From Cololabis saira (taxonomy: Eukaryota; Chordata; Actinopteri; Beloniformes; Belonidae): DNA of 64,000 bases. Below, one piece after another: positions 1 through 11,197 of the stretch (the first letter of the stretch is position 1; the number at the start of each line of letters is the position of its first letter). A program made the translations under genes and the position numbers. The notes under the pieces are model-generated. The model worked only from the letters and a program-made list of their open reading frames with translations. It searched no databases and was not told where the DNA came from. Where the stretch lies: NCBI RefSeq assembly GCF_033807715.1, contig NC_084610.1, forward strand, positions 3,977,001-4,041,000. The letters run 5' to 3'.

Positions 1-130
1 TACATTATCGGCAAAAAGTTATTACGTTATTGGCTCAAAAGTTTTATTACATTATTGGCACATTATTACACTATTGGCTTTATTACATTTGAAATGGACA
101 AAATTATTACGTTATTGGCTGTTATTACTA
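1..130. repeat. Degenerate short tandem repeat (TTATTACATTATTGGC-like)
   Basis: Variants of a 16-18 bp A/T-rich word (TTATTACGTTATTGGC, TTATTACATTATTGGC) recur about six times with irregular spacers, starting at the window edge. The array therefore probably continues to the left. No coding potential is visible. It could be a minisatellite or the internal part of a transposon. Confidence 0.5.
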
Positions 131-814
131 TTATTATCTTTTTCTTTTAAACCCAAAGTGTTTTTTTTTTTCCAACATTTCCAGTCAATGAAACTTGTCT
201 TCTCAATCCATCAGACTTCTTTACATGCTCGGCTGCAAAGACGAGTCGGCCTTACAAGCTGTTCCGTCTCCAAATGACATCACTGGAGAAACTCATGAGA
301 GCATTTCACTGACCATACCTCATATTGCTGCAACTTTCACTTTAAAAAAAAAATTGTATATATATGTTAATAAGAGCTGTCATTTGCCTATTTGCCTATT
401 TACTGTACAGTGAGCGAAAATAACAGAGTCCAATTCCATGTCTTGTTTGACCTGACTTGGCCAAATAAACATGATTCTGATCAGAGGTTCCTCTTGATTT
501 CTGGGCGGCGATTAATCTAATGTTCAGATTGTTTTGTCTGCTGCTGAGCTTTGTGACGCGGTTTGAGCAGTCAGTATTCATAAATCTTTGATCATTTACA
601 TCCTTGGTGGTTGTCGCTTCACAACAGAAACACAAACACAAGTGGCGCCCGGAGGTATGTGGGTTAGTGACTGATCTGACACAAATGTTTGAATAATAGA
701 GCTCAAATGTTTTGGGATGCCCAACATTTGCTTTTCAAGCTTGACAGGGACACCAATCTTTGTTAAAATGGTTTTAGGGGTCAGTTTCTCTTCTAGACAC
801 AAAGACGTTATAAC
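131..814. other. Intergenic, nothing recognised
   Basis: No splice-flanked coding block or repeat boundary stands out. In particular I looked here, and up to 2499, for the missing last coding exon of mrps9 (a basic Lys/Arg-rich C-terminus on the minus strand) and did not find it. Confidence 0.4.
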
Positions 815-925
815 CAGTACTGGAGTTGAGGGGGGATGAGGGGGGATGGCATCCCCCCCTGAAATAAAAACGGTCAAAATCATCCCCCCAGTAAAACTGC
901 CATCCCCCCTTTCCATCCCTTATGT

Positions 926-1808
926 CAGTGGTTCCCAAACTGGGGGGGCGCGGCGAGGTTGGAAGGTAGATTCATAAAAAAAAATAAAATAAAAAAATGT
1001 AAGATTATTTATTTCTTTAAGATTTTGCCTTCAACACATATGTGCAGTGAGAGAGAGAGACAGGAAATAGGGGGAAGAGAGAACGGGAATGACATGAAGT
1101 AATGGTCTGGCCAGCGGGAATCTAACCGGGGACCTCAGTTTCAATTTCAGTTTATTTAAAAAAGGACAGTACACATTAATCAACATTACTGTAAATGCGC
1201 CAGTTTTAGCAAACTGGCTAATTCGCAACTGTAGACCTGCTGCTTAAGGTCCCACAACTACCCGGTGCTACTGGAAGGAAGATGCATGTGGTAAACTCTC
1301 ACCTGCAACCGGTTTGAGAGGATCTGTAACATGAAACAAGCCCACCCCACTCACTGAAAAGGTGTGGGGATTAAAACTGACATTTTTGCAGAGCAATTGT
1401 TGAAATTTTGATTATTTGTTTAGCTGTTGCTGCTGTTTTTCAAAAATATGTTGAAAGTAATGCATACTATATTTTACAGTAAAAAAGCAAAAAAAAGAAA
1501 TGTGTTGCACACATGAAGCAAGCCCACTCACATCACTGAAAACATGTGGGGATTAAAGGTGTAATTTTTGTAGAGCAAATGTTCAGATTTTGGCTCCTGT
1601 TTATATTGTTGTTGTTCCCATCTCTGGGAGCTGGTCAGGTTGAAAATCTATTTTTACAGAGATGGACAGTTTTTTCGCACATATGTTCAATATATGAAAT
1701 AAATTGCAGTCGTATTTGAATGCAAAAGATGTGTGTGTCTGTGTTGGGGCTCGAAAATTCTGTTATGTACAAAAGGGGGGCCTGGCAAAAAAAGTTTGGG
1801 AACCACTG
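926..1808 (+). mobile_element. hAT-type transposon nested in copy A, perfect 8-bp TSD
   Basis: The element starts CAGTGGTTCCCAAACTGGG and ends AGTTTGGGAACCACTG, the classic hAT terminal signature. Exact 8-bp duplications CCTTATGT lie at 918-925 and 1809-1816. Copy B (about 5005-5030) carries the same host sequence with a single CCTTATGT, so it preserves the pre-insertion site. The interior has no transposase. It contains a partial internal duplication (about 1328-1411 versus 1509-1592, both with 'aagcccac' and 'tgtggggattaaa') and a SINE-like fragment. Confidence 0.9.
1040..1135 (-). mobile_element. Probable tRNA-SINE fragment inside the nested hAT
   Basis: The stretch has a 'gagagagacaggaaat...gaatgacatg' segment followed by 'gaatctaaccggggacc'. 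The latter reads on the minus strand as a tRNA-like B box with following bases. This layout matches a SINE type I recall from teleost genomes, in reverse orientation. It is short and degenerate, so family assignment is tentative. Confidence 0.4.
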
Positions 1809-2499
1809 CCTTATGTCATTTAACATTGAATGTGGTTTTACTGCTATTTCAACATTTAGAGTCATCACCAGAAAAATAACTTATTTGACAATTTTCACCT
1901 GTTTCAAGTAAACTTTTACTTATAAGTAGAAAAATCTGCCAGTGGGACAAGATTTATCTTCTCATTACAAGCAAAAAATCTTGTTCCACTGGCAGATTTT
2001 TCTACTTATTTCAAGTGAAAATTTACTTGAAACAGGTGAAAATTGTTGTTTTTTCCAGTGATGAGTCTTGTTTTAAGTGTAATGAGATTTTTTCTACTAA
2101 ATTGAGACATTTTAACTAGAAATAAGACAAATATACTTGTTAAGATTTAGAGTTTTTGCAGTGATCCATTTAACTTATCCTGTGAAGGACAGAGGCATAT
2201 TTATAAGTTCAGAAAAGTGTTTTTTATTGTTGTGTTTTGATGTATTTGATGTAAGCCCAGTGGATATTTAAAGCTTACAGAAGGCTGCATTTAACTGCTG
2301 CTATGTCATTCCTGCAGTATTTCTGCAGGTGTTTTGGTCAGTGCTATTATTTGTAATATATTATATTATTTGTAATCAGCACTAACTATCTGTCCCCATA
2401 TGATAAAATCCACCATCCCCCCTGATTTATTTTTTTACAACTCGAGTACTGGTTCTAACAACTCAAAGCAGGTGAAAACAGCAGCGTGAACGGACCCAC

Positions 2500-2669
2500 C
2501 TTGTCTCATCATCTCCCCTTCTCTCTCCGACAGGAAGCTGAGCAGCGAGCGGGAGATGGCGAGCCGCAGCGCCCCCGCCTGGCCCGTCCGGCCCCCGCCG
2601 CTCACCTTGCAGTCGGCGTCGAAGCGTCCCAGCAGGCCCACGAACTGAAACGGGAACATCAGCTGCTCC
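2500..2669 (-). CDS. mrps9: mrps9 exon 10 (S9 core)
   Basis: 170 bp coding [40 protein letters not shown] and [16 protein letters not shown], with acceptor CTCTCAG|GG and donor CAAG|GTGGGT. The [10 protein letters not shown] motif is diagnostic of S9 proteins. The phase-1 exit implies a further exon starting within a Gly or Ala codon. Confidence 0.92.
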
Positions 2670-5600
2670 CTGAGAGACGGCAGAAAGAGACAGAGCGATA
2701 AGGGAGCGGAGGTGAAAGGATGAGCCGCGGCCCGACCGGCCGGGCCGGCGTATTTAAATGATAGAGGCTAATTTGATGTCTGCTTGGGTGGTCCCGGCAC
2801 CATGAAAACCTCTTTACAATCTCGGCCGCACATTACGGCGTAAACTCTGACTCAGCAGGACGGAGACGGCCCGTGTTCTGGATGGCGTCTCAGCCTGAAT
2901 GGACCGCGGCTGCTGACAAAGTCAATTGTCACCTCTCTGCTCCAATTACAGGCTGTCCTCGCGCGGCGCGGCAACACCACCTCTGGACGCTCACACACAA
3001 CCACTCAACTGTGTAATTAACTCACTACAAGAAGATAAATAAGAAAACTGAGGCGATGCTGCGGAGAGAGAAAAGCTGCTGCTCTAATTTTGTGAAGGGT
3101 GTGTAGGTGTGAGGGTGTTGGACGCGTCCCGTCTTTCATTTAAAGGAAACGGCACCAGAGAATGAAGCGGGACACAACCGTCTCACCTGTCCTGCAGGAC
3201 GGAGAAGAACTGCAGGTAGTCTTGACCGTTGATGGTGATGCGTCCGGAGCCGCAGTCTCGGAGAATAACAGACGAGTTACACGACTTCCTCCGACCTGAA
3301 AACCAACATCAGAGCGTCGGAATGTCATTTTACACATTTGTCAAATGTTTTAGAAGCAAATTATTCCAATCGGGTGTTTGAAATCTTTTTACAGCTGATT
3401 TGGTTTTTCTTTTTTTGAGTGTGTGATGTGTATTTCATAGTTTGTTGTAACTAAAGCCTGATATCACAGTTTAACCGGCTTCATGTTTGAACATGACGAT
3501 CACATTTTACTTTAAAAGGGAAAAGAGAGACTATCTGGGAATGTATTTATCCGTACGAGTTTAATAATCCATCGATTTAATGGTAAATGATCCAAAAGCA
3601 TGACCAGAAAATGAAAATATGTTACACCGCAGCAGTTCTTAAGTTTTTGCGCCACGTAGTGGTTATTTTTAGACATTTTCTAACACTTCTCAGCAGTTTT
3701 GAGTAGTTTTGTGTTATATTGTAGCTTTTCCAAATCCATTTGTTCCGATATTCTGAACGTTTGTGGAGTTATTTTGGCTCTGCTTGAGTAATTCTGTATC
3801 ACTTAGTAGATTTTTCATCATGGTCCCAGGTGCGTGTTCAGGTGATATCGGACGTTGTCGGACTCATTTGTCCGTCCTCTGCCTTGTGTTGCGTTAGAGG
3901 CTCTTTTTATATCATTAGTGGATTATGGCCGTGTGCGTCAGACTTTGTCTCATGATAAACTGCAGAAATCAAGCCTGGATGCAGGATGCTGGCTGAATCT
4001 AGATGTGTTGTGTAGATATTATTGGATGGAACGCCAGCAGCGACTTTAGTAAATATCAGAGGCATTTTCCACAAATGTACAACCTCCAGTTGTTTCTTCT
4101 GCAGATGGCAGGAAGAAATTTGGCAGGTTGTTTTTATCGGTATGATGAAAGCGTCAGCGTGAGCTGCTTCTCTTTAATCTCATGTTCACTGCAAAAACTC
4201 TAAATCTTACCAAGAATATTTGTCTTATTTTTAGTTAAAATGTCTCATTTTTAGTAAAAAAAATCTCAATACACTTAAAACAAGAGTCATTACTAGAAAA
4301 ATAACTTGTTATTTGATAATTTTCACCTGTTTCAAGTAAATTTTCACTTGAAATAAGTAGAAAAATCTGCCAGTGGAACAAGATTTATCTGCTCATTACA
4401 AGCAAAAAAATCTTGTTCCACTGGCAGATGTTTCTACTTATTTCAAGTGAAAATCTACTTGAAACAGGTGAAAATTGTTATTTTTCTGGTAATGACACTT
4501 GTTTTATGTGTAATGAGATTTGTTTGACTAAAAATAGACATTTTAACTAGAAATAAGACAAATATTCTTGTTAAGATTTTGAGTTTTTGCAGTGTTTCCA
4601 CTGGGCCCGACAACCCGGACTTGGAGAACATCAGCTGAGATCCATGAAGTGGTGACAGAAAGCATGGATGTGTGAGGAGAGATTCTGTACCGTCTGAGGT
4701 GCTGAAGGCCACTCCTCTGTCGTCCGTCTGCAGCGGCGGTACGATCTGCTGCCTGGACTGAGCCTCCAGCCGGCGGCGGTAGCGCTGGATGAACTCCTCC
4801 TCCGTGCTGCTGTAGGGCATGGACAGCAGCCGCTCCATCAGCTGGATGAACCGGTCGTACTGAACAGAACACAGAGGAGTTTACACGTGGACACGGAGGA
4901 GGAGGAGCTCTCATGTAGGAGCAGTACTGGAGTTGAGGGGGGGTGGCATCCCCCCTGAAATAAAAACGGTCCAAATCATCCCCCTGTAAAACTGTCATCC
5001 CCCCTTTCCATCCCTTATGTCATTTCATCAATGAATGTGGTTTTACTGATATTTCAATATTTAGAGTCATCACCAGAAAAATAACACCAGAAAAATAACT
5101 TATTTGACAATTTTCACCTGTTTCAAGTACATTTTCACTTGAAATAAGTAGAAAAATCTGCCAGTGGGACAAGATTTATCTTCTTATTACAAGCAAAAAA
5201 ATCTTGTTCCACTGGCAGATTTTTCTACTTATTTCAAGTGAAAATCTACTTGAAACAGGTGAAAATTGTTGTTTTTTCCAGTGATGAGTCTTGTTTTAAA
5301 TGTAATGAGATTTGTTTTAATAAAATGAGACATTTTAACTAGAAATAAGACAAATATTCTTGTTAAGATTGTGAGTTTTTGCAGTGATCCATGTTACTTA
5401 TCCTGTGAAGGACAGAGTCATATTGGTAAGTTCAGAAAAGTGTTTTTTATTGTTGTGTTTTGATGTATTTGATGTAAGCCCAGTGGATATTTAAAGCTTA
5501 CAGAAGGCTGCATTTAACTGCTGCTATGTCATTCCTGCAGTATTTCTGCAGGTGTTTTGGTCACTGCTATTATTTGTAATATATTATATTATTTGTAATC

Positions 5601-6742
5601 AGCACAAATTATCTGTCCCCATATGATAAAATCCACCATCCCCCCTGATTTTTTTTACAACTCGAGTACTGTGTAGGATCCATGTTGCTGCTCTCACGTC
5701 ATGGGAGGAGATGCTCTCGGCCACCACCGTCTCCAGCTCCTCCTTTATCAGCCACCGGCTCGTCCCCAGAGAGCTGGGGGAGGCAGAGGAGAAGCTTTCA
5801 CTTTCTTGCAGGTTTATTTGAGGTTTCTGCTTCAGACTGCACTTACATCTGCTTGGCATCTTTGGAGAAGAGTCCCTTGGCTCGGAGGCGGTCCTGGTAC
5901 TTCTCGATGTTCAGCATTTTGCCATAGAGCTCCTAAAACACACAGATGATGGAGTTGTGACTGTTTCTGTCAGTTCAAGTTTTAACTTAACCCAGAAACA
6001 TCTTTAAACGTGATCTCGTATGCTCGTGGGGGTGAAACGTCCTCCCTGACCCGTTAGAAAACCTGTGTGTGTCTATCTGAACTCACTCAGACACACACAC
6101 AAACACACACACGCCGGGGTGAGAACTCATTTCACCGTCAATTATTCACCAGATGTTTGTTTAATTCCTTCTTGATAGAGTGTGCCTAATCCGCTGCCAC
6201 TCTGACCAGCGACAGGAGGAGGAGGAGGAGGGAGGGAGGCAGAGAAGAGAAGAAAAAAAAAAAAAGGAATCCTCCAGCAAAAACCAATTTCCTTTAAAAA
6301 AAAAAAAAAAGAATATAATAGAAAATGTGAAAAATGGAGTCAGGAGTGAAGCGAGGTTTGGACGAGGTGGTCGACTTACATGTTTGCAAACAGCTGCTTC
6401 TACAGAAGTAATTCACACGGATTGATGCGGATGGCGGGAGACGGGAGGGCCCGTATCTGCACGCATTTAGGACGGAGACGTGACGGAGACGGACGGTTTC
6501 AGTGCTGCTCTATTTAATTTAGAGTGATCTTAATAGTGGCAGAAGCATCTTGGAGCCCAGAGCTTCAGCTTTGAGGGGGAGAGGAAGGTACTGGTGGATG
6601 ATGGGTGGAGAGGGCGGGTCTGCGGGACGACGGGGGCTCCACATGGAAGAGGAAGATGCTGCTTCAGGCTCTTCGGGGCTGTGGTCGCCAACGGCTCAGT
6701 GGAGCGGCGAGCAGGTGAAATGAGTGACGCTGCCCCCTCTGG

Positions 6743-6787
<45 letters not shown>

Positions 6788-7657
6788 GCAAACACATCGA
6801 ACAAAAAGAGCAGAGAAACCAGGAAGCATGACGGGATACAGGAGAGGAGAAACGAGGGTTAAAGAGAGCGACTGAGCCGGCGATCATGAAGACAAGCGGC
6901 ACGAGCTCTCAGACACGTCTGACGTTCCCATTTAAACCAGCAGCAGGGGGGCCGCCTGACGCTGCAGGCTAAACCCTGCACACGTGTGTGTGTGTGTGTG
7001 TGTCAGTCAGAGCCGAGAACATTCAGATTTCATCCTTCTGGATGTTTCAGCTACAAACACACATCTCTAATCACACAAGACTTTGTTAACAAAGCCGAAG
7101 CAAAACAGGAAATATTTAAATAAAGAAGACGGGCAGCGCCCCCCTCCTCCCCTCACACCCTCTAATCTCCATGGAGACGTGGCCCCGATGGTGGGACAAA
7201 GGCCGACGAGTCGCCCAGCTGTACTGAGAGTAATTAAAGATAAAATATGGACAAAAAAAAAACCCAAAACGCTACACTTTTCAGGTTCACGTCCTGAAAA
7301 CACTCAAACTGTTTGCTGCAACTTCCCGTCATCTACTGGACCAAGATGGACTTATACAGGACTGTCTCAGAAAATTACAATATTGTGATAAAGTTTTTTA
7401 TTTTCTGTATTGCAATTACAAAAACTAAAATGTCATACATTCTGGATTCATTACAAAACAACTGAAATATTGAAATATTTATTATTTTAATATTGCTGAT
7501 CATGGTTTACAGTTTAAGAAAACTCAAATATCCTATCTCAAAAAATTAGAATATTCTGGGAATCTTAATCTTAAACTGTAAACCATAATCAGCAATATTA
7601 AAATAATAAAAGGCTTGCAATATTTCAGTTGATTTGTAATGAATCCAGAATGTATGA

Positions 7658-7698
<41 letters not shown>

Positions 7699-8440
7699 TT
7701 ACAGAAAATAAAGAACTTTATCACAATATTCTAATTTTCTGACACAGTCCTGTACTTTTCAGAAGAGTTAACCAAAGTTTCTAAATTGGTCATTTTAAGG
7801 ACCTGAGCTACTGAGGTTTTAATTTTTTGTAATTTTTATTGTTATTTAATATCTCGTAATCTATTCATTGTTTCCAAATGAACAGTTTAGGGTTTCCTGA
7901 CCTCTTCAGGAGTTCTTCATCCTCCTGGTCTGGTTTTCTTCACTCAACCGGCCGGTGTCAGGGTATTTTACCTGGTTTAGGTGGAAACGGTCCTCCTAAA
8001 GGGATCTCTTTTTCTCATTAGCGCGCCGTTCTGCTGGATTGCGTTCAGGTTTTCTTTCACTGGTAAAAGTCAATCCTCCTCCATGAATGCTGGTTTGGGT
8101 TGGAGAGGACGGCAGTAAACCTGAAACAACTCTGCTGCAATCCAACAAGCCCGAATGTCCGGGATGACTGAGGTCTTCTGCCAGCGTCAACCAGAACCAG
8201 CGCTCACTTACAGGTGGGTGTGGTAGGCCTCTCCTCGAAGATTCAGCCCTTCAGCTGGACCTGCCCCGACCTCCCCACCCCCCGCCTGTCTGAGTCCTCT
8301 AATCCAGTGGTCCCCAACCTTTTCTGAACCGCGGACCGGTTTAATGTCTGACAATATTTTCACGGCCCAATCTAAAGGTGTAGCTGATAAAAAACTCAAT
8401 AAAATGACAAGATCGGCATTAAAAACTGTGGTATTTTCTC

Positions 8441-8494
<54 letters not shown>

Positions 8495-10965
8495 AATAAT
8501 AAAACATAATTTTCGAAAAAATAAAATAAAATAATGCAAACTGTAAGTTACCTTAATATGAGTATTTGTTTTCTCATTAACATTATTTAAAGCCAGGGTT
8601 TTATTTTATTTCTTATATATTAAGGAGACTGATATTTAGTGCTTTTATTTTGAAGGCGTCTCACCGAGACCTTGTAAACATCCGGCGCTTCAGACTTTAA
8701 CGGTAAAAGTTTAACGGCAGTAGAAAGTGTGTCTGAAAGACTAAACTAGTGTCAGGAATGCTAAAGTGGAGCCTAACTGATACAAAAAGCACCTGGCTGA
8801 TAAGAAATTTGTTTTCTTTGCAAATTTTATGCCGTATTTATGTCCAGCTTGAGTTTGGTTGCCATGGTTACTCATGTATTGTGGTTACTCATATGACTGT
8901 GTCGGTCTCTATTTAAGTTAAATGAAACTTATATGAATGTAGAAAGACTAACTCTATTTTATTTTATTTATGAATAAAAACAGGGCTGCAGGTGAGGAGC
9001 GAGCCGGGGTGTGAGCAGGCCGAGGGTTCTGCCGGCTGTACTCACATGCATCAAGGAGTAGTAGGACTGTTTGCCGGTGTAGAACAGGAAGTGGAACGGC
9101 CGGCCGTCTTCTCCCCACTGGACAGCTTTATGGAGAGGAGGGAAACATGAGCTGCAGGTCCGAACAACGGACTCAAAAACGCAAGCGGCTGCAGACGCCA
9201 CTTACCTCTCTGCCTCGGGAAGATTTCCTCAGGATGCTGGAGATGAGAAAACACCAGAAATGTTGGAAACGTCAAACATGAACGACAACAGGTTTGGATC
9301 ATAAAGTGAAGCATAAAAGAACCCTCATGATAATGACGGAGGAGCCACTCGGGACTCTTAACGGCAGGACAGGTGTGGTCTCGCTCTGTTGGCTCGGAGG
9401 TTCAAGGAGAAGTCGAAGAAGGTGAACGATGACGGCCAACCACAACCTCTAACTACGCCCTTAATTTAGCATATTTTAGTTATTTTAATCAAGTGTCAAC
9501 CGATCTTACTTTTCCGAGTTGGAGCCAAACTTTAAGTAACAACAGCCGTTCCTGGACTGACCACCGGGGCCTGCATTCAAAAGAGACTTGCTCCGAACTA
9601 ACATCCAAGTTAAAATGTCCAAAGTTGCAGCAGAAATAAAAGTTTTTATCTCCACAATTTGATTTAATCCAGCCCCCTTCTGCGATTAATTTGACTTGAA
9701 CATTCTTGACAATTCCTTGAAGGGGGAGGGAAACTTTTAAAACCTGGTCAGATGAGTTTACGTACAACGGGGAAAATTGGACAGCTCTTTGCTTTTACCC
9801 ATCATGCAATGCTTCTTGTCTAACACCTTGCTGGTGAGAAACCTTTTTAAAAAGGCATCAATCAGGACTAAACCAGCTGCTATTACTTTGCACAAATAGG
9901 GGACAGGTTAACTTTCTAAATACTGACAAACTCCAGCTGTTTTCTTGGCTTTCCAGACCTTTTTACCCCTCCTTTTCTTCATGTGTTCAATACTTATTCC
10001 CTGTGCCATTTCACTTTATTACACATAACTTAATTTATGGACTTAAATGTTTGGATTTCTTTGTATGTGTGCATTACTTGGGTTGATGCCGACATCTGGT
10101 GAACATTTCATGTCAATAGCTCGATTAGAAATATGTTTTTTGAGAGAAATGTTGACGTGTTCAATACTCATTTTCCCTGCTGTAGAGTAACAGATGCCAA
10201 CTGATGCTGATGCTAAAACCAGCTCTGCAGAAGAAAACCAATTCTTTATAAAAGGCTGTAAATGTATTTGTTCTGTAAAGTTGGTCATCAGCGTAGCAGC
10301 CGGACGTATCCTCGTTACAATCATGTCTTTGGAAAACTTCAGAAGTAGTTTGCAACTCTTAAGTTATTCCTGCTCCGTGTTTGTACCGCAGCCTCGCCGT
10401 GGATCCGCTGTGAGCTCTTCATCCACTTCAGTTGAGCTCTTATTTTGTAAATTTACAAAATAAGAGCTCAACTACCAAGTGAACAGAAATGATCTTCATA
10501 AAAATAAAAAATGTGAAGTTTCAGACCATTTTTGCTCTGAACTTTACCTACATGTGACTCATCCTCACAGGTTGTAAGTAAAGAAATTAAAAAATGTCTA
10601 AAGTGTTTCACAACTACACTCCTTCAAACAAGCAATACAACTCTTTATTCCTTTACAAGTGTGTGTTTTTCATGTCACACACTCTGAAGAAGAGAAAAGT
10701 CACAGATAAAGTCTCACCTTCATGACGGGCCGAGCTTTCTTCTCAAACAGGCCGGAGGGGAAGAGGTAGGCGATGCTCCTCTGTGGGGGAGAAAGAGAGA
10801 AAAACAGATAAATAAATAAAGGGAGGAAGAGAGGTGACAGTGTGAGAGATGTTGGCAGACGGCGACAACGCTGACATGTCCAAACAGGAGAGGTCGGACC
10901 AAGAAAGTGACAGAGGAAGAGGCGCAAGCTGCTGGCGAGTTCAAGGAAAGGCGACCAGAGCATGA

Positions 10966-11001
<36 letters not shown>

Positions 11002-11148
11002 GTGTGTGCATGTGTGTGTGTGTGTGTGTGTAGGTGTACGAGTTACTGTGGAGTTAGAGGAGAAAACAAGCAGAAAAAGGCACAACTTGTTGACAGTGAA
11101 CAGAGGACGCCGTGGACGTCCAACGGTTCACTCCGAGTTCATCCTCTA

Positions 11149-11197
<49 letters not shown>

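Larger units (their letters stand above)
815..2451 (+). mobile_element. Non-autonomous hAT-like transposon, copy A (interrupted)
   Basis: The ends are CAGTACTGGAGTTG (815) and CAACTCGAGTACTG (to 2451), an imperfect 14-bp terminal inverted repeat. The flanks gttataac and gttctaac match at 7 of 8 positions, as expected for an aged 8-bp target duplication. Inside lie the G/C runs next to 'aaataaaaacggtc', then a large inverted repeat (about 1865-2160) around TCTGCCAGTGG. The same body recurs at 4922-5671 and, reversed, at 19194-19961. This copy is longer because a second hAT element (926-1808) is inserted in it. No transposase is present. Class assignment rests on TSD length and TIR form. Confidence 0.8.

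Noticed and set aside
1..2499. Last coding exon of mrps9
   Set aside because: No minus-strand Lys/Arg-rich exon with a proper acceptor and stop was found. The interval is mostly transposon sequence, so the exon probably lies left of the window.
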